A DNA stretch of 64,000 bases from Comamonas resistens (GCF_030064165.1 NZ_CP125947.1:4278001-4342000), one strand, 5' to 3'. Counted from the first letter of the stretch, positions 17,292 to 27,673 are shown. Program-made: numbers and translations. Notes: generated by a model not told the origin, from the sequence alone.

Positions 17292-18071
17292 TTGGCCTAC
17301 GAAACCATAGAAGTCCGCGTGGAAGCGGAAAAAGTCGGCGTCATCACGCTGAACCGTCCCAAGCAGCTCAATGCCCTGAACGACCAGCTCATGGACGAGC
17401 TGGGCGATGCGCTCAGGAAGTTCGATGCCGACAAAAGCATTGGCTGCATGATCATCACCGGCAGCGAGCGTGCCTTCGCCGCCGGTGCCGACATCGGCGC
17501 CATGGCCAAGTACAACTTTGCCGACGCCTATGGCGGCGACTACATCACGCGCAACTGGGAAACCATCCGCAGCATCCGCAAGCCCGTGATCGCCGCCGTC
17601 GGCGGCTTCGCCCTGGGCGGCGGCTGCGAGCTGGCCATGATGTGCGACTTCATCATCGCCGCCGACAACGCCAAGTTCGGCCAGCCCGAAATCAAGCTGG
17701 GCGTGATTCCCGGTGCCGGCGGCACGCAGCGCCTGCCCCGCGCCGTGGGCAAGTCCAAGGCCATGGACATGGCGCTGACGGCCCGCATGATGGACGCCAC
17801 CGAGGCCGAACGTGCCGGTCTGGTCAGCCGCGTCGTGCCTTTTGACAAGCTCATGGAAGAAGCGCTGGGCGCCGCCATCATCATCAGCGGCTTCTCTCAG
17901 CTGGCCGTGATGGCTGCCAAGGAATCCGTGAACCGCGCTTTCGAAAGCGGCCTGTCCGACGGCGTGATGTTCGAGCGCCGCCTGTTCCACGCGCTGTTTG
18001 CCACGCAGGACCAGAAGGAAGGCATGGATGCGTTTGTGAACAAGCGCCCGGCCAACTTCACCCATCAATAA
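17292..18071 (+). CDS. Enoyl-CoA hydratase (crotonase family)
   Basis: Hydrates trans-2-enoyl-CoA in beta-oxidation or a related acyl-CoA pathway. 259 residues, the usual length. The oxyanion-hole motifs are [11 protein letters not shown] and [15 protein letters not shown], and the two catalytic Glu lie in GGGCELA and [19 protein letters not shown]. Both Glu are present, favouring a true hydratase over an isomerase. Translation starts at TTG (17292), with AGGAG seven bases upstream. It follows the M61 gene after about 100 bases and ends just before the tRNA genes. Confidence 0.92.
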   Translation: MAYETIEVRVEAEKVGVITLNRPKQLNALNDQLMDELGDALRKFDADKSIGCMIITGSERAFAAGADIGAMAKYNFADAYGGDYITRNWETIRSIRKPVIAAVGGFALGGGCELAMMCDFIIAADNAKFGQPEIKLGVIPGAGGTQRLPRAVGKSKAMDMALTARMMDATEAERAGLVSRVVPFDKLMEEALGAAIIISGFSQLAVMAAKESVNRAFESGLSDGVMFERRLFHALFATQDQKEGMDAFVNKRPANFTHQ

Positions 18072-18138
18072 GTGCCAGCGAACGCGAGATTTTTTCGCAA
18101 GAAATCTCTGAAATCGCATGAGACAGCGATTTTTTGCA

Positions 18139-18144
18139 TATAAT
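18139..18144 (+). promoter_or_regulatory. -10 element of the first tRNA-Met
   Basis: A perfect TATAAT lies ten bases before the tRNA 5' end. No good -35 is visible. The second tRNA also has TATAAT (18338-18343) in front of it, so each gene seems to have its own promoter. Confidence 0.6.
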
Positions 18145-18154
18145 AACTGTCTCT

Positions 18155-18231
18155 GGTCGTGTAGCTCAGTTGGTTAGAGCGCAGCATTCATAATGCTGAT
18201 GTCGCAGGTTCAAGTCCCGCCTCGACCACCA
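18155..18231 (+). tRNA. tRNA-Met (CAT), copy 1
   Basis: A 77-base cloverleaf with encoded CCA. The anticodon stem is CAGCA/TGCTG with loop TTCATAA (anticodon CAT). The D arm is GCTCAGTTGGTTAGAGC and the T loop TTCAAGT. The overall pattern matches elongator tRNA-Met rather than initiator or Ile-lysidine tRNA. The acceptor stem GGTCGTG/CTCGACC has a U-U mismatch at the sixth pair, absent from copy 2. The A-C mismatch in the T stem is shared with E. coli tRNA-Met. Confidence 0.97.
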
Positions 18232-18238
18232 GACAAGG

Positions 18239-18273
18239 AAACCGCAGTGTTTGCAAAAGCACTGCGGTTTTTT
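18239..18273 (+). terminator. Terminator of tRNA-Met copy 1
   Basis: AAACCGCAGTG and CACTGCGGTTT form a perfect 11-bp stem followed by a T run. It starts seven bases after the tRNA, so the two tRNA genes are separate units. Confidence 0.9.
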
Positions 18274-18354
18274 CTTTGTGTCGCACAGTGACCGACACAC
18301 AAAATTCCCAACTCGGCTGACGAGCCAATTTTTCCGATATAATCTCTGGCTGTC

Positions 18355-18431
18355 GGTCGTATAGCTCAGTTGGTTAGAGCGCAGCATTCATAATGCTGAT
18401 GTCGCAGGTTCGAGTCCCGCTACGACCACCA
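18355..18431 (+). tRNA. tRNA-Met (CAT), copy 2
   Basis: Same as copy 1 except for three bases: acceptor GGTCGTA/TACGACC is fully paired, and the T loop is TTCGAGT. CCA is encoded. Preceded by its own TATAAT at 18338-18343. Confidence 0.97.
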
Positions 18432-18436
18432 AATAC

Positions 18437-18468
18437 AAGCCCCAGTTGCTCATGCAGCTGGGGCTTTT
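18437..18468 (+). terminator. Terminator of tRNA-Met copy 2
   Basis: AAGCCCCAG and CTGGGGCTT pair, with further pairing inside, followed by TTTTCGCTTTTT. It begins six bases after the tRNA. Confidence 0.85.
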
Positions 18469-18650
18469 CGCTTTTTACAGAGGCGACATGGCGCCGCACT
18501 GCCCTTTCTGCACCGCAGAAATCAGCGCAGACCGCGCCGCCATGCTCCAGCCGCTCAAACTCCCCTTCAAGGACTTTTTCGTGCCCGTTGCACCTCAAGG
18601 ATGCCGCACGCACGCCGCGTGCCCGCGCGCTGGTCTTGCGCCCAGCGAGG

Positions 18651-18676
18651 GCCGGCTTTTTTCTGCAAAAGCCGGC
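18651..18676 (+). repeat. Perfect inverted repeat before the MFS gene
   Basis: The arms GCCGGCTTTT and AAAAGCCGGC pair over ten bases around a six-base loop (TTCTGC). It lies 41 bases before the GTG start of the MFS transporter. No U run follows the right arm. It could be a leader hairpin or the remains of a terminator. Confidence 0.6.
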
Positions 18677-18717
18677 CTGCAGGCACCCGAAGTCCGTCTT
18701 CGCTCAAGGACTCTCCC

Positions 18718-19974
18718 GTGACCACATCAACCACAGGCGCCGTGGCAGGCACAGCCGCGCCCGCCGCCCCCACAGAAGTCAACGGATACAGCTGGAAAGC
18801 ACTCATGGGCTCGGCCGTCGGCTATGCCATGGACGGCTTTGACCTGCTGATTCTGGGCTTCATGCTCTCGGCCATCTCCAAGGACCTGAACCTCACGCCC
18901 GGCCAGGCCGGCTCTCTTGTGACCTGGACCTTGATCGGCGCCGTCTTCGGCGGCATCGTCTTCGGCATGCTCAGCGACAAATACGGTCGCATCCGCGTGC
19001 TGACCTGGACGATTGTGCTGTTTGCCGTCTTTACCGGCCTGTGCGCTTTTGCCCAGGGCTATTGGGACCTGCTGATCTACCGCACCATCGCCGGCATCGG
19101 TTTGGGCGGTGAGTTCGGCATCGGCATGGCCCTGGCCGCCGAAGCCTGGCCCGCCCGCCACCGTGCCCGCGTGTCCTCCTATGTGGCCCTGGGCTGGCAG
19201 CTCGGCGTGCTGGGCGCAGCCATGCTGACCCCGCTGCTGCTGCCCTCGATAGGCTGGCGTGGCATGTTCCTGATCGGCGTGATTCCCGCCGTCGTGGCCT
19301 GGGTCATCCGCAACAAGCTGCACGAGCCCGAAGTCTTCGTGGCACGCAGCAAGAAGGACCAGCCCTCGGCCATGCAATGCCTGAAGCTGCTGATGAAGGA
19401 CAAGGCCACGCGCAAGATCAGCCTGGGCGTGATCGTGCTGACCTCGGTGCAGAACTTCGGCTACTACGGCATCATGATCTGGATGCCCAGCTTTCTGTCC
19501 AAGCAGATGGGCTTCAGCCTGACCAAGTCGTCCATGTGGACTGCCGTCACCATCATCGGCATGTCGCTGGGTATCTGGGTCTTCGGCCAACTGGCCGACC
19601 GCATCGGCCGCAAGCCCACTTTCCTGATCTTCCAGGTCGGCTCCGTGATCTCGGTGCTGGCCTATTCCCAGCTCACAGATGCCACGGCCATGCTGTGGGT
19701 GGGTGCCATCATGGGCCTGTGCGTCAACGGCATGATGGGCGGCTACGGCGCTGTCATCAGCGAGGCCTACCCCACGGAAGCCCGCGCCACCGCACAGAAC
19801 GTGTTGTTCAATATCGGCCGCGCCGTCGGCGGCCTGGGCCCGGTCGTCATCGGCGCCCTGGCCATGGCCTATTCCTTCCAGGTGGCCATTGCGCTGCTGG
19901 CCGCCATCTATGTGCTGGACATGCTGGCCACGGTCTTTCTGATTCCCGAACTCAAGGGCAAGGAGCTTCAATAA
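18718..19974 (+). CDS. MFS transporter, aromatic acid:H+ symporter type
   Basis: Inner-membrane permease of about 418 residues with 12 predicted helices. The first helix carries GYAMDGFDLLILGFML, the DGxD-type motif of the aromatic acid:H+ symporter group. The loop 2-3 motif is GMLSDKYGRIRVL and the loop 8-9 copy is GQLADRIGRKPT. The GTG at 18718 is preceded by AAGGA and gives a normal N-terminus; the open frame continues upstream without similarity. Location beside benzoylformate decarboxylase and its LysR regulator suggests uptake of mandelate, benzoylformate or another aromatic acid. Confidence 0.88.
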   Translation: MTTSTTGAVAGTAAPAAPTEVNGYSWKALMGSAVGYAMDGFDLLILGFMLSAISKDLNLTPGQAGSLVTWTLIGAVFGGIVFGMLSDKYGRIRVLTWTIVLFAVFTGLCAFAQGYWDLLIYRTIAGIGLGGEFGIGMALAAEAWPARHRARVSSYVALGWQLGVLGAAMLTPLLLPSIGWRGMFLIGVIPAVVAWVIRNKLHEPEVFVARSKKDQPSAMQCLKLLMKDKATRKISLGVIVLTSVQNFGYYGIMIWMPSFLSKQMGFSLTKSSMWTAVTIIGMSLGIWVFGQLADRIGRKPTFLIFQVGSVISVLAYSQLTDATAMLWVGAIMGLCVNGMMGGYGAVISEAYPTEARATAQNVLFNIGRAVGGLGPVVIGALAMAYSFQVAIALLAAIYVLDMLATVFLIPELKGKELQ

Positions 19975-20000
19975 AGATAGCTGCTATCGCATACCCATCA

Positions 20001-20037
20001 AGCGCCAGAGCCTAAAAAGCCTGGCGCTTTTTTATTT
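20001..20037 (+). terminator. Terminator of the MFS gene
   Basis: AGCGCCAG and CTGGCGCT pair around a 12-base loop, followed by TTTTTATTTT. It sits between the convergent MFS and LysR genes and may serve the MFS transcript mainly. Confidence 0.85.
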
Positions 20038-20047
20038 TGCCACCACG

Positions 20048-20953
20048 CTATCTGCGCTGCCGGAACACGTCGCCGACCAATTCCCGCAGCCACTGGTTCG
20101 CCGGCTCCCGGGCAAAACGCCAGCTCCAGTGCAAGGAGACATCGAATGCGCTCTCGGGCAGATCGGCCTGCAGCATCACATAGCCTCCCTGTTCCACAAA
20201 GGTCTCGGCGATCTCGGCAGGCATGATGACGGCCAGATCGGTCTGGCGCACGATGGAGGGCACGGCCATGAAGTGGGCCGCCGACAGCCGCACCTGATTC
20301 TGCAGCTCCAGCTTGCGCAGGATGCGCAGCGTCTCGGAATGCGAGCGCACGACCACATAGTCGAGGCCACGCAAATGTTCGGTATCCAGCCTCTCGGTCT
20401 TCAAATCCCTGAGCACCGGATGCCCCTGGCGCAGCAGCAGCGCGTAGCGATCGGACAGCAGCACCTGCTGCTGCGTGCCCGTCACACCGGGCAGAAAACC
20501 GATGGCAATGTCCAGCGAACCGCGATCGAGCGCATCGGCAATCTCGGCCATGGGCATGGGCAGGGTTTCGAGCTGCACATTCGGAGCCTTCTCACGCAAG
20601 GCCTGCATCAGCGGTGGCAGGAAACGCGCCTCGCCAATATCGCTGAGGTGAATGCGAAAGCACTGATTGGCCTGCAAGGGGTCAAAGCTGTGCGCCTCCG
20701 CCAAGGCAACCTCCAGCGTTGCCAAAGCCGTGCGAACGGCAACTGCCAGACGCTCGGCCCTGGGCGTGGGCCGCACTCCGCCATGCATGCGCTCGAACAG
20801 CGGATCGCCCAGCAATTGCCGCAGCCGCGTCACCGCCTGGCTGGCCGCCGGCTGGGACAGGCCCAGCTCATGCGCCGCACGGCTGACGCTGCCATGGCGA
20901 AACACCGCATCGAAGACACGCAACAGATTGAGATCCAGGCCCGATATATCCAT
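20048..20953 (-). CDS. LysR-family transcriptional regulator
   Basis: 301 residues. The N-terminal winged helix DLNLLRVFDAVFRHGSVSRAAHELGLSQPAASQAVTRLRQLLGDPLF is the classical LysR DNA-binding domain. The effector domain follows, with FRIHLSDIGEARFLPPLM, which resembles the NahR/NodD-like subgroup that responds to aromatic compounds. It is divergent from benzoylformate decarboxylase with a 113-base gap that should hold both promoters. The effector is probably an aromatic or 2-oxo acid, by inference. Confidence 0.92.
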   Translation of the reverse strand: MDISGLDLNLLRVFDAVFRHGSVSRAAHELGLSQPAASQAVTRLRQLLGDPLFERMHGGVRPTPRAERLAVAVRTALATLEVALAEAHSFDPLQANQCFRIHLSDIGEARFLPPLMQALREKAPNVQLETLPMPMAEIADALDRGSLDIAIGFLPGVTGTQQQVLLSDRYALLLRQGHPVLRDLKTERLDTEHLRGLDYVVVRSHSETLRILRKLELQNQVRLSAAHFMAVPSIVRQTDLAVIMPAEIAETFVEQGGYVMLQADLPESAFDVSLHWSWRFAREPANQWLRELVGDVFRQRR

Positions 20954-21066
20954 GACACGAATATCTCTTAGATGATTTATTCAATTGCTGGAAATTATGC
21001 GGCCATGCAAGATCAACCCAGAAGCGCTCCGACCCATGAAGAGTAGCCCGATCAAGGAAACCTACT

Positions 21067-22680
21067 GTGCCAGTCACACCTCAAGTCGCCCCCTCGTCCA
21101 ACAGCTACACCGTCCGCCATGCCGTCATAGCCATGCTGCGCGAACTGGGCATGACCCGCATCTTTGGCAACCCGGGCTCCACCGAGCTGCCGCTGTTTCG
21201 CGACTACCCCGAGGACTTCTCCTATGAGCTGGGCCTGCAGGAAGCCGTGGTCGTGGGCATGGCCGATGGCTATGCCCAGGCCACGCGCAATGCCAGCTTT
21301 GTGAACCTGCACTCCGCTGCCGGCGTCGGTCATGCCATGGCCAATATCTTCACAGCCTTCAAGAACCGCACGCCCATGATCATCACGGCCGGCCAGCAGG
21401 CTCGCTCGCTGCTGCAGTTCGACCCGTTTCTGCACTCGCGCGATGCCGCCGAGCTGCCCAAGCCCTATGTGAAATGGAGTTGCGAGCCCGCCCGCGCCGA
21501 GGACGTGCCCCAGGCCCTGGCACGTGCCTACTACATCGCCATGCAGGAGCCGCGCGGCCCCGTGTTTGTATCCATCCCAGCAGACGACTGGGATGTTCCC
21601 TGCGAGCCCATCACGCTGCGCCATGTGGGCTTCGAGACCCGCCCCAATCCACAGACCCTGACCGCCCTTGGCGACGCACTGGATGCGGCTCGCTCTCCGG
21701 CTTTTGTGGTCGGCGCAGCCGTGGACCGCGGCCAGGCCTGGGATGCCGTCGTGGCCCTGGCCGAGCGCCACCAGGCTCGCGTTTTCGTGGCCCCCATGAG
21801 CGGGCGCTGCAGCTTCCCCGAGGATCACCCGCTGTTCGCCGGTTTTCTGCCTGCCATGCGCGAGCGCATCGTGGAGCTGCTGGGCAGCCATGACAAGATC
21901 TTTGCCCTCGGTGCCGCGGCCTTCACCTATCACGTCGAAGGTGCAGGTCCCTTCATCCCCGCAGGCTCCGAGCTGTTCCAGCTGATTGAAGACCCCGCCA
22001 TCGCGGCCTGGGCCCCCGTGGGAACGGCGGCCGTGGGCAATATCCGCCTGGGAGTGGAAGAACTTCTGGCGCGCCCTCAAGTCACCGAGCGCCCCGCCCC
22101 GGCACGCAAGCCCGCACCGCCCGTTCCCGCCGCCCCTGCGGCTGGCGAGCGCATGTCGGTGGCCTATGCCATGCATACCCTGGCCGGCGCGCGTGACCCG
22201 CAGAGCATCATCGTGGAGGAGGCGCCAAGCTCGCGCCCCACGATTCAGACCTATCTGCCCATCTTCCACAGCGAGACCTTCTTCACCATGTGCAGCGGCG
22301 GCCTGGGCCACAGCATGCCCGCGGCCGTGGGCATCGCCATGGCCAAGCCCGAGAAGAAAGTGATCGCAGTCATCGGCGACGGCTCGGCGATGTACGCAAT
22401 CCAGGCCCTGTGGAGCGCAGCCAATCTGCGCCTGCCCATCACCTTTGTGATCCTCAAGAACCGCCGCTATGCGGCGCTGCAGGATTTCTCCAGGGTCTTT
22501 GGCTACCGCGAAGGTGAAAAGGTCGAAGGCACGGAGCTGCCCGATATCGACTTTGTCGCCATGGCCAAGGGCCATGGCTGCGACGGCGTGCATGTGCAAG
22601 ATGCCGGGCAACTGGCACAGGTGCTCAAAGACGCCATTGCTTACCCTCGCCCCATCCTCGTAGAAGTAGAAGTGGCCTGA
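21067..22680 (+). CDS. mdlC: Benzoylformate decarboxylase
   Basis: ThDP enzyme converting benzoylformate to benzaldehyde and CO2 in mandelate catabolism. 537 residues against 528 in Pseudomonas putida. FGNPGSTELPLF holds the catalytic Ser, ELGLQEAVVVGMADGYAQ the cofactor-activating Glu, NLHSAAGVGHAM the first active-site His and FTYHVEG the second. The ThDP/Mg motif starts GDGSAMYAIQALWSA and ends at LKNRRYAAL. Start is GTG at 21067 with AAGGA upstream. Pyruvate-type relatives lack this Ser/His set, so the call is fairly specific. No mandelate racemase or dehydrogenase is adjacent. Confidence 0.88.
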   Translation: MPVTPQVAPSSNSYTVRHAVIAMLRELGMTRIFGNPGSTELPLFRDYPEDFSYELGLQEAVVVGMADGYAQATRNASFVNLHSAAGVGHAMANIFTAFKNRTPMIITAGQQARSLLQFDPFLHSRDAAELPKPYVKWSCEPARAEDVPQALARAYYIAMQEPRGPVFVSIPADDWDVPCEPITLRHVGFETRPNPQTLTALGDALDAARSPAFVVGAAVDRGQAWDAVVALAERHQARVFVAPMSGRCSFPEDHPLFAGFLPAMRERIVELLGSHDKIFALGAAAFTYHVEGAGPFIPAGSELFQLIEDPAIAAWAPVGTAAVGNIRLGVEELLARPQVTERPAPARKPAPPVPAAPAAGERMSVAYAMHTLAGARDPQSIIVEEAPSSRPTIQTYLPIFHSETFFTMCSGGLGHSMPAAVGIAMAKPEKKVIAVIGDGSAMYAIQALWSAANLRLPITFVILKNRRYAALQDFSRVFGYREGEKVEGTELPDIDFVAMAKGHGCDGVHVQDAGQLAQVLKDAIAYPRPILVEVEVA

Positions 22681-22724
22681 CCCACTCGAGCGCATTCCAT
22701 AAAAAATATCCAAGGAGACAAATC

Positions 22725-23726
22725 ATGGCTCACAAGCCTTGCTTCAACCGCCTGCGCCGTCTTGGCCTGGCAACTATTCCCGCGCTGCTGGCAAGCAGCT
22801 TTGCACTGCCCGCCACGGCAGCCGACAAATGGCCCGATCGCCCCATCCGCCTGATCGTCAACTTCGCGCCCGGTGGCGCTGCCGATGTGATGGGCCGTGC
22901 GATTTCTCCGACCATGAGTCAGGAGCTGGGCCAGTCGGTGGTGGTGGACAACAAGCCCGGCGCCAACGGCAATATCGGTATCGGCGAAACCGTGCGTGCA
23001 CCCAAGGACGGCTACACACTGCTGCTGAGCAGCGGTGGCGGCATCAGCATCAATCCGCTGATCTACAGCAAGCTGCCCTTCAATCCTGAAAAGGACTTGA
23101 TTCCCGTGGCCGCCGTGGCCCGCGTGCATGTGTTCCTGGAAACCAGCCCCAGCCTGCCCGTGAGCAATGTGCAGGACTTCGTCAAATACCTGCAGGCCAA
23201 CCCCGGCAAGCTGTCCTATGGCTCGCCCGGCCCCGGCAGCTCGCCCCATCTGGCCGGCGAGATGTTCAAGCGCGCAGCCAAGGTCGATGCCATTCACGTT
23301 CCCTACAAGGGTGCAGGCCCGGCGCTGACCGATGTGCTCAGCGGCCAGCTCCAGTACTGGTTCGATCCGGGCCCCGGCCTCAAGCAGGTCGAAGCCGGCA
23401 AGCTCAAGCTGCTGGCCATAGGCAGCCCGCACCGCTCGCCGCTCTACCCCAAGGTGCCCACGCTGGCCGAAAGCGGCCTGCCGGGCTTCGATGCCGACAC
23501 CCTGTTCGGCATCTACGCGCCAGCAGGCACGCCCGCCCCCGTGGTGGAAGCCGTGCGCGCCAGCGTGATCAAGGCGCTGGAGCAGAAAAACGTGGTCGAA
23601 GTGATCCAGGGCCTGGGCGCTACGCCCGAGCCGCGCATGAGCCGCCAGGATTTCGTGGACCACCATGCCAAGGAGCGCGCACGTTTTGCACCGCTGATCA
23701 AAGAGATTGGCTTGAAGGTGGACTGA
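22725..23726 (+). CDS. Bug-family solute receptor linked to mdlC
   Basis: Periplasmic receptor of 333 residues. The signal peptide ends in ALPATAA. The blocks IRLIVNFAPGGAADVMGR, VVVDNKPGANGNIGIGETVRAPKDGYTLLL, AIHVPYKGAGPALTDVLSGQ and VPTLAESGLPGF are standard for the family. AAGGAG lies eight bases before the ATG, and the gene starts 44 bases after mdlC, so the two are probably one transcript. The ligand could be the decarboxylase substrate or a precursor. No TctAB permease genes are close by. Confidence 0.92.
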   Translation: MAHKPCFNRLRRLGLATIPALLASSFALPATAADKWPDRPIRLIVNFAPGGAADVMGRAISPTMSQELGQSVVVDNKPGANGNIGIGETVRAPKDGYTLLLSSGGGISINPLIYSKLPFNPEKDLIPVAAVARVHVFLETSPSLPVSNVQDFVKYLQANPGKLSYGSPGPGSSPHLAGEMFKRAAKVDAIHVPYKGAGPALTDVLSGQLQYWFDPGPGLKQVEAGKLKLLAIGSPHRSPLYPKVPTLAESGLPGFDADTLFGIYAPAGTPAPVVEAVRASVIKALEQKNVVEVIQGLGATPEPRMSRQDFVDHHAKERARFAPLIKEIGLKVD

Positions 23727-23775
23727 AGATTCTTTGATTCAACGTGGGAGTCCGGTTGCCCGAAACCTCCCTTTT

Positions 23776-23810
23776 GGCCGCCCATCTGCAAAGACAGGCG
23801 GTCTTTTTTT
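23776..23810 (+). terminator. Terminator of the mdlC-Bug transcript
   Basis: CCGCC and GGCGG pair (extended by a G-U and a G-C) and are followed by TCTTTTTTT, about 50 bases after the Bug stop. Confidence 0.85.
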
Positions 23811-23888
23811 ATTGCCGCCGGGCCGCCCTAAGGCAATAAGTGGCCCCCTTGGGGGGCAGCGGCCACACGAAGTGGGCAAGCGTGGGGG
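23811..23888 (-). repeat. 3'-end repeat family 2, copy B
   Basis: Read on the minus strand it starts CCCCCACGCTTGC, continues with GTGTGGCCGCTG, a CCCCC..GGGGG hairpin and a closing TTGCC / GGCAA pair around GGGCGGCCC. It matches copy A after modB over nearly its whole length. It is in the sense of modE, whose stop lies at 23965, and follows degenerate copy C in tandem. Confidence 0.75.
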
Positions 23889-23895
23889 CTTTTTT

Positions 23896-23956
23896 ATTGC
23901 CGTCGGGCGGCCCCCTGCTGGTAGCAACAGCCACACGCCGCCGGCAAGCGTGGAGG
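23896..23956 (-). repeat. 3'-end repeat family 2, copy C (degenerate, after modE)
   Basis: Shares the CC-CCACGCTTGCC start, GTGTGGC and the GGGCGGCCC-like end with copies A and B but lacks part of the middle. It begins eight bases after the modE stop, in the modE sense. Confidence 0.65.
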
Positions 23957-23964
23957 CTTTTTTC

Positions 23965-25714
<1,750 letters not shown>

Positions 25715-25830
25715 CGCTTGCTCCACACTGGTTTGAGGCGCTTTTGGCCTCAAACCATCTGAATCAACCTTCTGCTCTGCCCTTGGTGCCTCTCGGCTAA
25801 GCTGGGAAACCAGGGGATTTTTTTGACCTC

Positions 25831-26499
25831 ATGCAACTGAACGCCGAAGACTATGCAGCCATCTGGCTCACGCTCAAGCTCGCGAGCGTGACCACGGTGC
25901 TGCTCATGCTGTTGTGCACGCCCCTGGCCTGGTGGCTGGCGCATACGCGCTCGCGCTGGGCCGGCCCCATAGGCGCCGTGGTCGCCCTGCCGCTGGTGCT
26001 GCCACCCACGGTGATCGGCTTTTACCTTCTGGTCACCATGGGCCCCAACGGCCCCATAGGCCAGCTCACGCGGGCCCTGGGCCTTGGCCAGCTACCCTTC
26101 ACCTTTGCGGGCCTGGTCATAGGCTCGCTGATCTATTCCATGCCGTTTACCGTGCAGCCGCTGCAGCGCGCCTTCGAGGCCCTGGGAGCGCGCCCCATGG
26201 AGGCCGCAGCCAGCCTGGGCGCCCGCCCGCTGGACCGCTTTCTCACGGTGGCCGTGCCATTGGCCCGCCCGGGCTTCATCACCGCCGCCGTGCTGACCTT
26301 TGCCCACACCGTGGGGGAATTCGGCGTGGTGCTGATGCTGGGCGGCAATATTGCCGGCGAAACCCGCGTGGTCTCGGTGCAGATCTACGACCATGTGGAG
26401 GCCATGGAGTACAGCCACGCACATTGGCTGGCCGCAGGCATGGTGGTGTTCTCCTTCCTCATTCTTCTCACCTTGAACTGGCTGCAGCCGAAAAAATGA
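25831..26499 (+). CDS. modB: Molybdate ABC transporter permease
   Basis: Inner-membrane permease of 222 residues with about five helices (LASVTTVLLMLLCTPLAWWLA, VVALPLVLPPTVIGFYLLV and others). The cytoplasmic EAA-type loop is EALGARPMEAAASLGARPLDRF, which docks on ModC. Starts 116 bases after modA. Its stop codon directly abuts a family 2 repeat. Confidence 0.94.
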   Translation: MQLNAEDYAAIWLTLKLASVTTVLLMLLCTPLAWWLAHTRSRWAGPIGAVVALPLVLPPTVIGFYLLVTMGPNGPIGQLTRALGLGQLPFTFAGLVIGSLIYSMPFTVQPLQRAFEALGARPMEAAASLGARPLDRFLTVAVPLARPGFITAAVLTFAHTVGEFGVVLMLGGNIAGETRVVSVQIYDHVEAMEYSHAHWLAAGMVVFSFLILLTLNWLQPKK

Positions 26500-26581
26500 C
26501 CCCCACGCTTGCATCACTGGCGTGTAGCCGCTGCCCCCCGAGGGGGCCGTTTTTTGCCTTGGGGCGGCCCGGCGGCAAAAA
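26500..26581 (+). repeat. 3'-end repeat family 2, copy A (modB-modC)
   Basis: Starts at the base after the modB stop with CCCCCACGCTTGC. It has a CCCCC-CGA-GGGGG hairpin and a closing TTGCC / GGCAA pair. Its last A run merges into AGGAG, the Shine-Dalgarno sequence of modC. Confidence 0.8.
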
Positions 26582-26593
26582 GGAGCGCCGCGC

Positions 26594-27673
26594 ATGAACA
26601 GCTTTATCGAAGCTCGCCTGCAGCTGGCACGCGCCGATTTCACTCTCGACGTCGATCTGAAATTGCCGGGCCACGGCGTCACGGCGCTGTTCGGGCCTTC
26701 GGGCTGTGGCAAAACCACCTGCCTGCGCAGCCTGGCGGGCCTGGAGCGAGCCAGGGGCCGGGTCACGGTCAACCAGAAAATCTGGCAGGACGATCAAAGC
26801 AAGCAATGGCTGCCCACACACCAGCGCGCGCTGGGCTATGTGTTTCAGGAAGCCAGCCTGTTTGCGCATCTCTCGGTGCAAAAAAACATAGCCTACGGTT
26901 TGAAGCGCACGCCTGTCGAGCGGCGCCAGGTCTCCAAGGAACGTGCCGTGGAATTGCTGGGCATAGGCCACCTGCTGGAACGCATGCCCGCCACGCTGTC
27001 GGGCGGCGAACGCCAGCGCGTGGCGATTGCGCGCGCCCTGGCCACCAGCCCCGAGGTGCTGCTGATGGACGAACCTCTGGCCGCGCTCGATGCCCAGCGC
27101 AAGGCCGAGGTCCTGCCCTATCTGGAGCAGCTGCAGCGCCAGCTGCAGATTCCCATCGTCTATGTCAGCCACTCCATGGACGAGGTCGCGCGCCTGGCCC
27201 AGCACATGGTGCTGCTGAACGCAGGCCGCGTGCTGGCCCAGGGCTCGGTGACCGAGCTGCTGTCCAACTTGGATCTGCCGCTGGCCCATGGCGATGTCGC
27301 CTCCAGCGTGGTGCATGCCACCGTTCAGAGCCATGACGCGGCCGACCACCTGAGCACGCTGATTTTTGACGGCGGCCAGTTGCAGCTGGTCATGGCCAGG
27401 CCGCGCCAGGTGGGCAGTCAGGTCCAGCTGCGCGTGCAGGCCCGCGATGTCAGCCTGAGCCTGCACCGCCCCGAAGCCAGCAGCATTCTCAACATCCTGC
27501 CCATGCAGGTACTGGGCCTGCGCGAGGACGGGCCGGGTCAGACCATGGTCTCGCTGCAGGCTGGCAACACCCGCCTGCTGGCGCGCATCACCCAGCATTC
27601 GGCCCGGGCGCTGGCGCTGCAGGCAGGCATGCAGGTCTATGCGCAGATCAAGGGCATGGCTTTACTCGACTAA
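26594..27673 (+). CDS. modC: Molybdate ABC transporter ATPase
   Basis: 359 residues. Walker A is GPSGCGKTT, the Q-loop region is VFQEASLFAHLSV, the ABC signature is LSGGERQRVAIARAL, Walker B is VLLMDEPLAALD and the switch His lies in VSHSMDEVARLA. A C-terminal TOBE domain from about residue 290 (VQLRVQARDVSLSL) is typical of ModC and binds molybdate. AGGAG lies eight bases before the ATG. It is immediately followed by a family 1 repeat. Confidence 0.95.
   Translation: MNSFIEARLQLARADFTLDVDLKLPGHGVTALFGPSGCGKTTCLRSLAGLERARGRVTVNQKIWQDDQSKQWLPTHQRALGYVFQEASLFAHLSVQKNIAYGLKRTPVERRQVSKERAVELLGIGHLLERMPATLSGGERQRVAIARALATSPEVLLMDEPLAALDAQRKAEVLPYLEQLQRQLQIPIVYVSHSMDEVARLAQHMVLLNAGRVLAQGSVTELLSNLDLPLAHGDVASSVVHATVQSHDAADHLSTLIFDGGQLQLVMARPRQVGSQVQLRVQARDVSLSLHRPEASSILNILPMQVLGLREDGPGQTMVSLQAGNTRLLARITQHSARALALQAGMQVYAQIKGMALLD

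Noticed and set aside
15054..18119. Long minus-strand frame of over 1000 codons opposite the M61 peptidase and enoyl-CoA hydratase genes
   Set aside because: Runs across two well-supported genes and an intergenic gap, without recognisable domains; a shadow frame.
18446..18721. Short frame with a CPFC motif between the tRNA and MFS genes
   Set aside because: No good ribosome-binding site, low-complexity C-terminus crossing a hairpin, and it runs into the MFS start.
23811..23956. Transposon or IS remnant downstream of modE
   Set aside because: The sequence matches the element after modB and has no transposase fragment or target duplication; better described as a 3'-end repeat.
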